This document shows, in pieces, positions 45,024 to 57,353 of a DNA stretch of 64,000 nucleotides. Each line of letters starts with the position of its first letter. The first letter of the stretch is position 1. The translations under genes and the position numbers were made by a program. The notes beneath the pieces were generated by a model that made no database searches, had not been told where the DNA came from, and saw only the letters and a list, made by a program, of their open reading frames with translations. The stretch is from Nelumbo lutea (lineage: Eukaryota; Streptophyta; Magnoliopsida; Proteales; Nelumbonaceae): the NCBI GenBank assembly GCA_022828595.1, contig JAKGHH010000001.1, positions 210,627,848 to 210,691,847 on the forward strand, read 5' to 3'.

Positions 45024-45746
45024 GGGATTATAAATGATAATGGTAACTTTTGGGTCTTATTATCAATAAAAATAAAATTTTTAACATTATTTCTAGAATA
45101 GGGTAAGTTTTTTTAAAAAAAATTATAAAAAAGGGTAGAAACACTATTCATTTCCTTCCTCTTCAGACCACTGAACAAATCTGTGTGTGTGTGTGTACTT
45201 CTTTTATAGAACCTCCCAACCTTCGAAGCTTTTTCTCTCTTTTTACAGTTTGGACTTTGAACTCCTAAAAACACCACACTTTCTCCCCAGCCTCTTCTAC
45301 ATAGAGGGTACCGAGACTCATGGAACTACGCCTATCACTGATCTCAGTTCTTCTAAGGATGTTTTGGCTCGTAACAGGAGCTCCGCTGAGTAACTAGCAA
45401 TTACTTGCTGCTGTTCCAAATTCCTGGCCATCAATTCTTTCAAGGATCTAAAGCAGAGGGTTCCGACAATCTTGGGTGTGGAGGTGGATTCGAAATGAGA
45501 GCCAAGGGTTCAGGAAGCGGCGATGAAACTCTTTCATGGCCATCGAAAGGAGGAGGAAAGAGAAAGATAGAGACCGGAGGTGAGGAGATTTGTTTGATGG
45601 AGTGAAGGAGGAAGGAGATGAATAATGCTTCTACCCTTTTGTGATATATATATTTTTTTAAAGTTACCCTATTCTAGAAATTATGTTAAAAGGATTATTT
45701 TTATTGATAATAAGACCCAAAAGTTGCCCTTATCAGCTATAATCCC
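45024..45746. mobile_element. Mutator-like element 2 (723 bp) with about 120-bp terminal inverted repeats
   Basis: Both ends begin GGGATTATA and stay alike for about 120 bp (AACTTTTGGGTCTTATTATC, CTAGAATAGGGTAA, AAAGGGTAGAA). Flanking nonamers ATTTATTAA (45015-45023) and ATTTATTTA (45747-45755) match 8 of 9. The central 45190-45620 is more GC-rich, with a (GT)n run and a TTTTTACAG-type acceptor-like tract, which suggests captured host DNA. No transposase. Confidence 0.85.
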
Positions 45747-45755
45747 ATTTATTTA

Positions 45756-47040
45756 TCATCAATAAATTTAAAACAAAAACAAAAATACCATCCTGCCAAT
45801 AATTTTGTTATTAATGAAATTATCTATTTACAATAATCACTTAATCATTTCTGATAATTATCAAGAAGAGCCAGTTAATTTACTGATAATTAGTAATTAA
45901 AGGCAATTACTGATTACTGACTATAAATTATTATTACTAATTTATGTATTAATTAATGTCAATCTGTTAATGATCATACTAACTGCAACTTTCTTTTTCA
46001 AGTTCATTAATTAATAGGGTGACCCGATATGTCAAGTTAATTAATTAATAAGCTGTTGATTAACATATGACCCGACAGGTAATAGGTAACCCTAATCCGA
46101 GCATTCTTTCACCCGAGAATGCTACAATCCTTTCTCGAAGTACCACCAAAGCCCACCCTTTGTTTCTGCTTTCTATCCCTTATTCTCTTTGTAGTTCTTT
46201 TATTCTTCTTCTTCTCTCTCTCCTCCTCTTCTTCCCCTCACTGTATTTTTCATTGTCTCTCTTCTCCTTGACCAGATTCAGCATTGAAGGCTTAGCAAAT
46301 AACTTGTTCCTGGATTTCATAGTATCATTAGACTGTTACACAACATTTGACTTTGTTTAATAGAGTCTCCAACATCAGTATAGCAACTCGACATACCCTT
46401 CACTGTTGATCACTCCACCAAAAAAGAACTTACTGTGAAAGGAAGTTTTTTTTTTTTTTTTATTGGAATCGGAAAAACGACCGATGCACCTCTATTTCTC
46501 TCTCCTTAGTTTCCTGATGTGATGCAAACGATACATTACATTATTTTTATTACTTACTTGACTCGACATAGTACACTGTCTTCTTCACCCAACGCTGCTA
46601 CAGTGCTTACAAATTGCAGATTCCGTGAGAGAGAGAAGGAAAAAAAAAGTGCATACCTTAAAGGTTCTAGGTTGCCAATGTGATTACGTGCAATGTTTGA
46701 AACCAAAAGTGCAGAAATGGAAACATTAACAAATAATTTTTGTAGTTAACAAAAACATGTTCCAAAACTAAGAATGGGGCGGAGACCCTATTTTGTCATC
46801 CAAAACCGAAACAGAATTGTACCTCCTCCACCTCTGTTTTGTGTCCAAACCTAAAAGAAACGATGGGAATATTATCATGCTCTGCTCTTGTTTTGTCACT
46901 CAAAACTGAGAGAGAAGGGATCAATAAGAGGGCAAAGCCTCTCTTTTCATGTGTGTAAGAAAAACGAAATAAGTACCTAATGAAGATGAGGAAACTGATG
47001 ATAGGGAAGATAATTTTTTTGGAAATTTTACTAATTTTAT
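45756..47040. other. Intergenic DNA with a CT-rich leader-like patch
   Basis: 46190-46290 is rich in TTCTTCTTCTCTC text that resembles a plant 5' leader, and short frames start at 46067. No protein family is recognisable. 46700-46950 has paired phrases around TTTTGTCA(T/C)(C/T)CAAAAC. Confidence 0.3.
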
Positions 47041-47044
47041 TCTA

Positions 47045-49740
47045 CTAGTAAAACTGCATGCACATTATACATGACAATATCAAATGATGATGATGATGAT
47101 AATACTTAACAACCAAATAACCTTACTGGTTAAACCATTAGCCTATTTAACCAGTAAAATGGACTATGATTAAGACATTAATTCATTTTTTCCTTGTATT
47201 TTTACAATCTTTATTTTTACTAACAATAATTCTTATTTTTCAAAGATATTTTTGTTTAATATGAATAATATATAATATTAAATGTTGATTTTTTTTTTCA
47301 TAAAATTTATAAAAAATTCTATATTTTTATTTTTATTATTTAATTTATGAGATAATAAAACTTACTTATTTACCAAGAGGAAATACAATTCCAATATATT
47401 GTTTGAATATTGGTTTTTAATATTGTGGTCAAATCAATTATATATATATATATATATATTCTTGTTTGCATTTTTGTAAACTTCTTATGATGAAAATAGT
47501 TGAAAAATACTTATGTTTTTTGTTTTTCTTTATTTCAACTGTTATATTTTCTTTTCCTTTTAATAATTTATGGTTTTTTAAATTAAATCGAATTGTATCA
47601 AATTTGGATATCTAACTTCTTGATCGAATTCAGATTCGAATCAATATTTATGAGATCCAATAAGATCTTTGGATCGAATCAAATTTAATCCCTACCAAAC
47701 CACTTGCCTATTTTGACCTAGATAATTAAATCATTGAACCATTTGACATTGTTAGTGGGGTTATGTGTTAAATACTAATGCTTTGCATTTTTTATCCTAA
47801 TTTTTATCTCATTTCTATCATTAATGAAAATAATTCTCATTAATCAATTTTTTTATATGATGAATATATAATATTATAGAAAGTATCCAAAACTACCTAC
47901 AAATTTTTACATTTTTCTAGAATTTTATGTATTTTTATTATTTAATAATAACATTATGTGTTGATCCATTTTATATGGATAATTGAACCACTAACCCACC
48001 ACTTAGATGGAAAAACCATTTTTTCATTTTTGGTTGATTTTAAATCATGTATTACATTTTCATCATCAATAAAAGTAATTCTTATTTTCCCATTTATTTT
48101 TGCACGTGACAATATCAAATGATGATGATGATAATAATCAGTAACCAAATGACTTTACTGGTTTAACCGTTAACCTATTTATCCATGAAAATGGACTATG
48201 ATTAAGACATTAATTCATTTTTTCTTTGTATTTTAGCCATTTCTATCTTTACTAACAATAATTCATATTTTTTCAAACACATTTTTGTTTAATATGAAGA
48301 ATATATAATATTAATGTATGTTCAATTTTTTTAAAATTCTATATTTTTATTTTTTTATTATTTAGTTTATGAGATAATAAAAATTACTTATTTACCAAGA
48401 GGAAATGCAAATCTAATATATTGTTTGAACATTGGTTTTTAATATTGTGGTCAAATCAATTATTTATATATAATATATATGTTATTTATTATTTATTTAT
48501 AAATATGTTATTTATATTGCATTTTTGTAAACTTTTTATATGATAGAAATAGTTGAAAAATACTTATATTTTTTGTTTTTTATTTCAACTGCTATATTTT
48601 CTTTTTCTTTTAATAATTTATTATTTTTAAAAATAAATTAGATTGTATCAGATTCGTATATTCGACATCTTGATCAAATCCAGATTCAAATCAATATCTA
48701 TGAGATCTAGTCGAATCTTTGGGTCAGATCAAATTTGAATATACCCTGATTCAAATATGACATGATCTGTTTGCATTCCTACCAATCTACTTGTCTACGT
48801 TGAACTAGCTAATTAAATTATTCAACCATTTGACATGGTTAGTCGGGTCATGTGTTTGACATAAATGCTCTTTATTTTTTATCTTAATTTTTATCCCATT
48901 TCTATCATTAATGAAAATAATTCTCGTTAATCACATTTTTTATATGATGAATATATAATATTATAGAATGTACCCAAAATTATTGACAAATTTCTACATT
49001 TTCTAGAATTTTATATATTTAATTATTTAATAATAGCATCATGTGTTGATCCATTTGACATGAATAATTTAACCACTAACCCAATACTTGGATGAAAATA
49101 ATTCTTATTTTCACATTTATTTTGTTTAATATGGTGAATATATAACAATAGAACTGTATAAAAATGTTTTATACAAAGCTTATATTTTTCTTTGAGTTTA
49201 TATATATATATATTTAATATTCATTACTTGGTTTTAAATTTTGCATTTCATTTATATCATTGATAAAATAATTATTATATATCATGTTAATTTATGTTTA
49301 TATTATTAGTATATAATATTATAGATGTGCCCAAAGTTGTTTCCTATTTTTTTGTACTATTCTATTTAATAAAAATTATTTTTAATTATACATCATGGGT
49401 TAACCTATTTGACCTGAAAGGTTGAACCACTAACCCACTCCTAGATAGGAAAATGGTTTAATTTCCCATTGGTTTTAAGTTGTATATTTGATTTTTATCA
49501 ATAATAAAATTATATTTATTTTATCATACTTATTTTTTAATATGAGAAATCTATAATAATAGAAACACGTCCAATTTTTTAAAATTTCTTTTTTTCTATA
49601 TTTTTATATTTCTAAATTTGTATTATTTATTTATGACATCATGAAATTATCCATTTAACCCAAATGGTTGAATTACTTACCCACGACCTAGATGGACAAA
49701 TATGATTTCATTTCTAGGTTTATTTTAAAAATATAAAATT
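47045..49740 (-). repeat. Helitron-linked divergent tandem array, about 1.03-1.08 kb period plus shorter units
   Basis: GACAATATCAAATGATGATG occurs at 47073 and 48108, followed in both by ACTATGATTAAGACATTAAT and TGTTTAATATGAA; the whole about 1.03-kb unit is duplicated. The second half repeats CATTAATGAAAATAATTCTC and GATGAATATATAATATTATA at 47858 and 48941. Shorter, more decayed units with AACCACTAACCCA follow to about 49740. At the left edge CTAG (47045-47048) read on the minus strand is preceded by TGCAGTTTTA and followed by T, a Helitron-like 3' end. No coding seen. Confidence 0.6.
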
Positions 49741-51194
49741 TTATTGTATTAACAATTATTGTGTATGGATTTATTAGCCGAATTTAATAATGATAAATAA
49801 AAGTATAAATGTTGGATTCAATGAGAGAGAATGTGATTTATTTAATGACTTAAATGTGAGAATTAATGAGAGGTAATTGAATGTACTTAATGGTATTCTT
49901 TTAATTACATTTTTTGTGATTTCAATGGAGATGAACTGAATTCAAGAGGAGGGGTATTTTAGTAAAGAAAAATTTCAGAAGCCAATACCTCCTTATTCGC
50001 ACTTTTATAAGTAGTATATATTAGTGATAATTATTAATAACCATATTTATTTGGTAATATATTAAGTGTATTAATTAAAAGTATTTAATAGTATTAATTA
50101 ATTCTAATAACAATAATTAATCAACTGTATTTACTTGGTAATATTTTAGTAGTATTTATTTGGTAATATATTAACAATATTTATTAACCATATTTAACAG
50201 TATTAATTAATGCTAATTAATACCATAATTAGTAGCAGATCGGATATGGGTCGGTTTACGCTCAAATTCGCGCTAAATCCGATCCATTTAATTTAAGCCA
50301 TATCATAGTCATCACTTAAGTTAAACGGACCGGGTAGAATAGTACAAACCCGATATGTATCCGTTTTAACATCATCTTCTTCACCCGGTTAGCATGCATA
50401 GTGTTTACTCGAAAAGAGCGAATACAGTAGATGTAAATTGGCTATGAGCATGTACAAATGGATTTTAAACATCACCAAAATACAGAAAGAAGAATAACCA
50501 ATTATAATATAAGCCAAAGAGAGAAAATATGGGAGAAAAAAGGGAGGAAAAAATTGAGCATACTTGTTTTTACGATGCAAATGGGAGAAAAACTAGAGAG
50601 AAGAGTGTGTGTTGAACCAAAGAGAAGAGTGCGACCAGAGAGAAGATTGTGCGCCAATCCAAAGAGAAGAGTCGTTTTGATTTTTGGATCTGGTTTTTCA
50701 ACCAAAATGTGACTTAGTGTTAGGAAAGTGGAAAAGACAAAACAGGAGTAGAAAACAGGGATGTAAATCGGTTATAAACACCACCGAATATAATAGAAAC
50801 CAGGGAGAAAAAATTGAGGATAATTAAGGTGCATATGGGAGAAACCAGGGGTAGAAGATGGGAAGATAGTAAAAGTTAGAGAAGGCTAGTGAAATGTGAA
50901 TGGAGTGAAGAATACTAGAATAGTGATAGGGAAGATATGAAAGCAAGAAGAGTTAGAGAAAGATAGGAATCTTTAGAGATCCATGACCTGGGTTGGGCTT
51001 GCTGGGGTGTCAATATGAGAGAGGGAGAAGGGAGTGATGAGGTGGCTTTATAAGAGACCAAGGAAGGCTAAAATGAAGAGGGTTGTTTGAGAGTTCTCTG
51101 TTGGGTTAAGGGGGAAAGTTGGGGATCAGACATGGTATGTTTTTACTTTAGTAAGTTATTACATAATTTTATTATAATATTTAAATAATTCTTA
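49741..51194. other. Intergenic DNA with local duplications
   Basis: Purine-rich text near 50455-50590 recurs at 50765-50850 (AAAAAATTGAG, GGGAGAAA). The 51000-51130 block (GGTTGGGCTTGCTGGGGTGTC, GAGAAGGGAGT) recurs at about 51425-51550. No gene found. Confidence 0.45.
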
Positions 51195-51400
51195 AATTTT
51201 ATAATTCAAACTTTCTTTGATAGATATAAATGAAAAGTGGGGGAGAGGATAAATAGGAATTGGAGATGATTTAGGAGATAAATAGAAATTACAGATAATT
51301 TAGAAGAAAATGGGGGATAGTGGTGCCACTTGTATAAATTAGATTAGATTTTGGTAGAGAGATTTTAAGAATAGTTTTAGGAAAGAATATCTAAAGGGAT
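51195..51400. repeat. Inverted copy of the 41.3-41.6 kb repeat
   Basis: AATTCAAACTTTCTTTGATAG, AAAAGTGGGGGAGAGGATAAA and GGGGGATAGTGG are the reverse complement of text at 41495-41640 with about 15-20 percent differences by eye. Confidence 0.6.
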
Positions 51401-51725
51401 AAATATAGAGAAAAGAGGGGTGGGGTTGGCATGATGGGGTGTCATTATGAGAGAAGGAGAAGGGAGTAATGATGTAGCTTCATGAGAAAGAAAGAAAGAC
51501 TAAAATGAGAGGGGTTGAGAGTTCTTCCTTGTGGTAATAGAGGAAGTTCAGGCCATGACGTGTCATCATTCTATTTTAGTATATATAGATAAATAGATAG
51601 ATTAATAAAAGAAAGTGATAGGTTAAGGAAAAAATGATACAACTTACGGGTGGTGTAGCACCAAGGGAACAATGTCCTTCCTAGTAATTAATGTGTCAAT
51701 GTTGTAACAATTTCAATTTATTGCA

Positions 51726-51880
51726 AGATATCGCTCAAAATAATTAATTGATTCAATGAGAGATATGGAGACCACATGACACCACAAGATATCGCTCAAA
51801 ATAATTAATTGATTCTAGAATTTATTTTTGTAACATTTTTGGTAGTCGATCATGAGATATGGAGACCACATGACACCATA
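51726..51880. repeat. Short interspersed direct duplication
   Basis: GATATCGCTCAAAATAATTA occurs at about 51727 and 51787, and GAGATATGGAGACCACATGA at about 51760 and 51852: a segment copied twice with small differences. Confidence 0.8.
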
Positions 51881-52106
51881 ACTCTCCATGTTTTCCCAAA
51901 ATCCATGGTGCATCTCTCTTCTTGTAGATGATTGCAGAAGTTTGATGACTTCCTTTGTTGACTGTACACTTTCTCCTTCACCCTTAGCAGAGGTGTTCAT
52001 GAGTCGGGTTGGGTTGGTAGTAGGTTTTTTGCTCAACTAAACCGATTTTGTCGATTTGATAAACAAATAACTTGAAACCGACCGATTATAAGAGAAAACC
52101 GACCCA

Positions 52107-52178
52107 AAGAAAATAAATTGCTCCACTAGAACTTAGTGTGCACTTAGTTGAGCTGTTAGTGGAGCAATTTATTTTCTT
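52107..52178. repeat. Perfect 22-bp inverted repeat (hairpin)
   Basis: The arm at 52107-52128 (AAGAAAATAAATTGCTCCAC plus TA) is exactly complementary to 52157-52178. The 28-nt loop itself contains ACTTAGTGTGCACTTAGT. It is too short to be a usual MITE; no known RNA is recognised. Confidence 0.85.
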
Positions 52179-52758
52179 GATAAGAGTATTATGCATTTTT
52201 CTAATATTTTTCTTTTAGTTCTTAGATAATTGGTTCAGTGCAATGCTAGCAATTGGGATTAAAAAAATGCCAAATGTTGGGTTTGTATCCAGTTCACCTC
52301 TCCCAAGATCCCAGGACTCACATTGGGTAATGGTAATTTCTATTTTTACTCTTAAAAAGTCATGTCAAAGAGCCATTCTACCACTTCTATTTATGATTCA
52401 TGAGAGGAATGAGACAAAAAAAAAAAAAAAAAAGGCAGGAAACAAAGTTGAGGAAATCCAGCCGGCATAATGCATTTAATTGTTCACGGGGATTATGTTA
52501 CTAGAATCAGTGCATTATGTTGGTACTAGGTTTGGTCTGCATAACTAGTACATCAACCTGTAATAAGTATCTGGTATCATACTGTCCAACAATTTGTTAA
52601 TGATTTCTAGATATTCTTGTTGGAACACATTTGGAAAATTTATTGGGTTTCATTTTATCACATATTGATGTGGGCAGCTTACTAGTTACTTCCCATGAAA
52701 TTTGAGTATTTGAAGATGAATTGACATTAGGGTTTAGAGATTTTATTTTGAAAATATA

Positions 52759-52795
52759 CTAGAGCGGTAGAGCCCTATGCGCACGGGCTGGTGTT
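52759..52795 (-). mobile_element. Helitron 3' terminus on the minus strand
   Basis: The minus strand reads AGCCCGTGCGCATAGGGCT (hairpin), 8 bp, then CTAG (plus 52759-52762) followed by T. Upstream CTTTTTAACACC matches the subterminal text of the ends at 43497 and 44967, so the three belong together. The body extends rightward on the plus strand, 5' end unknown. Confidence 0.5.
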
Positions 52796-52799
52796 AAAA

Positions 52800-53545
52800 A
52801 GATGACCATATTTTACATGCTAATAAAAATGAAACTGAATGGGTTATAATTAGCCCATGTTTTATTTTATATTTTTAATTAAAAAACCATAAAATTCTAA
52901 GGTAGATAAGGAAGCAATTATGTGAATTGCAATGTATTGCTCCTTTGAATTGCAATTATGTGAATGCCGCATGTATTGATACTTTCAAAACTTTCTTTGT
53001 ACTGACTTATTGGGTCTTCTTCTTCTAGCTCTTTTAGAACCCTAAACTTACAATGGATTACTTATTATTCATACTAAAAAGTTCATAGAATTACATCACT
53101 CTTCCATATATAATTAACCTGGCCAGCAGTTTGTCCAAGTCCATCGGTTACTGAACTTAGGGTTGATCCCACATCATGTTTCTGCCTACCAAAATCTCCA
53201 TGTTAACAAGTTTTAAATTACTGATTGGGATTGAAACTTCAGAAGTCCAAACAAAACAAGGCACATCCCACTAATTGATCTTTCCTCTGCTAAATGGGAT
53301 CAGTAAATCCTTAAATATCTTCCATTGGAACCTAGGTGCTTTTGCTTTTCTACTTTTTACGATCTCCCACGAGTCTATATACATGAGCTTGGATGAGTGA
53401 CATGAAAAGAAATCTTTCATTGTCACATCCCACCATCTATTCCAACCAAACACATCATTCCTGAGAAAACATGCTTACTATCTGATGGGTCATGTTGTAC
53501 CAATTCAAAATCCTCTAGAGTAAGAATGGAAATGGTCCATTTCCG
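52800..53545. other. Intergenic DNA
   Basis: No feature recognised. Confidence 0.4.
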
Positions 53546-53760
53546 TTGTCTGTTTGGTTCAGACAGGAAGAATGGAAATAGAAATTGAAATCAGTAGGAA
53601 TAGGATTTCATTCCCAAGGAAGAAACAGGAAATGGTCATCTCCTCAGATGGAGGAATGCCATTCCAACAGGAATGAGAATGGAATTTCAATTCCACCCAA
53701 CTAAACGGTTAGAATCGAAATCCAATTCCAAACCCTTGTTCCTGTGAATCAAACAGGGCC
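53546..53760. mobile_element. Tourist-like MITE (about 215 bp), inverted relative of 30742-30949
   Basis: Left TTGTCTGTTTGGTTCAGAC; right, inverted, GGCCCTGTTTGATTCACAGG. Shared with the 30.7-kb copy in reverse orientation: GGGTTTGGAATTGG and ATGGCATTCCTCC/ATGGCCATTCCTCC text. Target duplication not clear. Confidence 0.6.
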
Positions 53761-54692
53761 TCAATTTGTCTTACTGTCTTAACTATTTTTTGAATCAAAA
53801 TATTAGAAACCAATCAATTGGTTGGACCAGATAACCAGCAACATACTGGGTGTCTGCAGAACCCCAGACCGAGTCGGGAGAAGCCTCAAAGATTGCAATA
53901 TTCAGCTTGGACTTATATAGTATCAGGGGTCATTTGGTAAGAGATTAAGTTGCTTAACTGAAAGTGTTATTGCTTTGTCTTTTAAATACTGTTAAAATAA
54001 TTAATTAAGTAATAAAATTTTCAAAGATATAGTGATCAAACAAAATTCAGTTTCAGCCATTAAATATATAAGCTTTTCAGTTCAGCATCTTTAGCTGCTG
54101 TTATCAAGCGGCCGCTTAATGTTGTTATTTATTGCATGCATGAGCTGATATCAATGGGTCTGCCGGTTCAGTAACCCGGGCTTTATTAAAAGTCGGCAGG
54201 TTATTCATGTACGTGGGCCATAAAGAATAGAAGGGAAAAAAATTATATTCCTGGCCATATCTCTGTATAGGGAAAAAACTCACAACCATAGCTAGGTTAC
54301 AAAAGAAAACATCATCTACATGGGATATTATATCAACCGTGATGTCAAAATTAAGTAATGAAAATTTAAAAATTAAGTAATGTGGGTGTATGTTAAAATT
54401 AAGTAATGAATTTTTTTGGTCAAATATATCAACCGTGATGTCAAAATTAAGTAATGAAGATTTAAAAAACAAAACTACAAAAATTACAAAAATACAAAAA
54501 AAGTTGTAAAAATAATGTAGGTGTATGTTAGATATTATATATTTATTATATTAAATAAAAATAAGCATGATAAATAAGGATTATTTTATACACATAGGAA
54601 ATATTAAAAAATTATAAAAATTTTATGCCACATATTATTGCTATCATCATCATCTAAAATTGCCACGTGCAAAGTATGTATACATTTTCTAG
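53761..54692 (+). mobile_element. AT-rich DNA ending in a Helitron-like 3' end related to the 47-kb array
   Basis: GCTATCATCATCATCTAAAA, then ATTGCCACGTGCAAAG and CTAG (54689-54692) followed by T match, in opposite orientation, the left edge of the 47-kb array and its 48108 unit start (ATTGTCACGTGCAAA). TATCAACCGTGATGTCAAAA is duplicated at about 54330 and 54427. Only the last about 100 bp is securely assigned; the start coordinate is just the end of the previous feature. Confidence 0.35.
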
Positions 54693-56063
54693 TATATGTA
54701 TTAGTAATCTAGAAAGTGAGAATAAATGCTTGGATGGATAGATTGTAAAACTAGAGAGGATAAGGTTAAAAATTATCAATCGTGATGCATTGAAACCTAG
54801 GAATAGCTCCAATAGGTGATAAAATGAGAGAAAGTAGATTAATGGGGTATTCTATAGTGTGGATGAAAAATTGGTGGGTATGAACTGGTCCACACCACAT
54901 CCAGCGGCAAGGAACATCCATACCACACCACAGTCCATAGTTGTTCTAAATTGTGGATAGATTATGTGTACTAGTCTTGTGTGGACCGAACCAGTCCACA
55001 CCCACGGTGGCGTTCTGTAGGTATGGTGTGAATTGGTCCATACCATACTTTTTGATTCCATATATCTTATATATATTTTATGGGAGATCTACACAATCGG
55101 TTGTAAATGTCTAATTTTTGTATTTTATATGGTAAATAAATTGAAAAAATGCATCAATAAATTCATATGTAGGCAACAATTGCATTTTTTTAAATAATTA
55201 AAAAATATTATTTTAAATGTTAAAAAATTAATATTTTAAATATTATTTTACTGATAAAAATATTAAAAAAATAATATTTAAATAATGAAAAAAAGAGTGG
55301 AGAAGGAGAACCATCAGACTTGTTCTAGATTTAACATTAAAAAATATTAAAAATTATTAAAAGATTAAATAAAACGAGAGTAATTGGACTAATATAACAT
55401 AGGTGCATTAGACTGAAACCTTTCCACAAACTATCCACACCATAGTATGGGCAATCCACGAGAAAATACTGTAGACGATAAATTAGGGTGTGGCCCATCC
55501 CTGTCCATGCTATTTTGTGGACGGGGATTGTCCACACATATCAAAACACCATATTTTACTGTGGACAAGACCAAAACGGTCCCGTCCATGATATTTACAC
55601 GCTACCAAATGCCACATAAGAAGATTTGATCACATGCATAAAAGACAATCTATAAGACTTATTTGAAAAAGTGATCTCTTGAAGAGGCCAAAAGAGTTGG
55701 GGGAAGCTGGTAGATATAAATGACTTGGGTGAAAATAATAAGGAATGACTTAAGCATCTGCATAATTTAACAAGAGATATGTCATAAAACAGAATTCATG
55801 TGGTCAGCCCCATAATACCTATTTTCTTGTGGTATACCTGTGATATTATCATATGATACATATGTTTCAATTTAACAAATATACAAGCATCTTTAATTGA
55901 TAGAATTATTAATAAGAACTTAGGAGTTGAACATAGTTTGCTGTTAATATAGTATAGATCTTCTTTAACATTTCATCAAGGAAGATCCAATAAATCAAAA
56001 TTCAAATTTAAGGAGTCTTGAAAACTCACCTAGTTCACAAATCACTAGCTAAGCTTTCAATAA

Positions 56064-56064
<1 letters not shown>
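54693..56064. other. Intergenic DNA, GTGTGGAC-rich patches
   Basis: 54850-55050 and 55430-55610 contain repeated and inverted GTCCACAC/GTGTGGAC phrases, as in a decayed MITE. Ends GGGTATTCTATAGTGTGG (about 54845) and, inverted, GGCATTTGGTAGCGTGTAA (about 55613) might be terminal repeats of a roughly 770-bp element. Confidence 0.35.

Positions 56065-56102
<38 letters not shown>
56065..56102. repeat. (CT)n microsatellite
   Basis: About 19 CT units. Confidence 0.95.
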
Positions 56103-56107
<5 letters not shown>

Positions 56108-57093
56108 TGGGGAATCCCATGTGATCAATATCTGATAATCAAGGAATGCTGGCCAATACAATGTTTTTCTAGGGTGTTAAGTTGACCCATGAGATCTTTC
56201 ATTTTGTTCATTCCCCATAGAGGGTACTATTAAGAGAACTGAGAATCTACCTTCCTACATTGATTAGTTTAGTGCAACTTGTTTCTAATTTTTTTGTTAA
56301 CAGTAGCATCTTTTCCCTCTCTTTTATTCCTATTTATTTTCCATTTATTGTACATATGGGAAAATATTAGGCAAAAGTAAGAAAATTTCACTAAGGTAAG
56401 GAAGGAGCTTGTTTCTCATTTGACTAGAGAAAAAGACCATGAGGATTCTAGCCTACTGAGTCTATCTCTATGACATTTATTCTCTCTTAACTATATATGA
56501 GGTGATTGAATTATTCCCAATTCCAAATTGTGGAGATTTATCTTTTGAATTTAAATTTCTTTGAGTGTTTGATTGATAAATTACATGGTTGCATGCATGC
56601 ATCTTTTTAAGTCATTCAATTGTGTGGCTAGCTGTGAAGCCAAAAGTAATTTTGCTTGCAATTTTTACAACAAAACTTGCACAAACACGACAATATGCCT
56701 TGGAAGCTTTTCATGGTGACTATCTAGAATATATAAAATGGATGTGTATTGAACCCTTTTTATACATAATTTGTCACACAAAATTATGTCTCTCAGTTTG
56801 AATTATTACTGTCTCATAAAAGTTTTCATTCGAAATTCTTCAACTTTGATGATTGCAGTTTTTTTTTAATTATTGTATCTTGGAAACAAATTTATCTACA
56901 ACTCAACAATGAACTTGATTACTTGAGTAGGGGCAAATAATATTTTAAGGTTAGTATTTTTAGATATGCCTCACCTCTAATTTCCTGAAATTACATCTCC
57001 AACACAAAATTCATTTGATGTTTGTTAATCTATCAAATATTATCTATTTCTGATTTCTCCAACTGCTTCAAGTACTTCTCCCTTCACTTTGAA
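56103..57093. other. Intergenic DNA
   Basis: No feature recognised. Confidence 0.4.
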
Positions 57094-57353
57094 TGTGTTC
57101 GGTTGCAGTGCAATTTTATTTGTACTAGTAAAAATACATGAAAGTGCAAATGAAAATTGAAAATTTTCATTTAATTTTGTTTTGTGTTTTACTTTATTAT
57201 GATTTAGGTCTTAATTTAGTTCATTTATACCACTATCAAACAAAATAAGTTAAAATTTAAAACAAAAATTGATCACAATTTACATTCAAATCATTTTCAC
57301 TATCATAATTTTGCATCAATACAAATTTATTTGCATTGCAACCAAATACAGCC
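57094..57353. mobile_element. Tourist-like MITE, second copy of the 35.2-kb family (about 260 bp)
   Basis: Left TGTGTTCGGTTGCAGTGCAA; right, inverted, GGCTGTATTTGGTTGCAATG. Text runs parallel to 35171-35469 in the same orientation. Right flank TAA; the left flank is unclear. Confidence 0.7.

Noticed and set aside
53935..54118. Possible MITE with GGTCATTTGGTAAG and CGGCCGCTT ends
   Set aside because: The ends pair poorly and no target duplication is visible.
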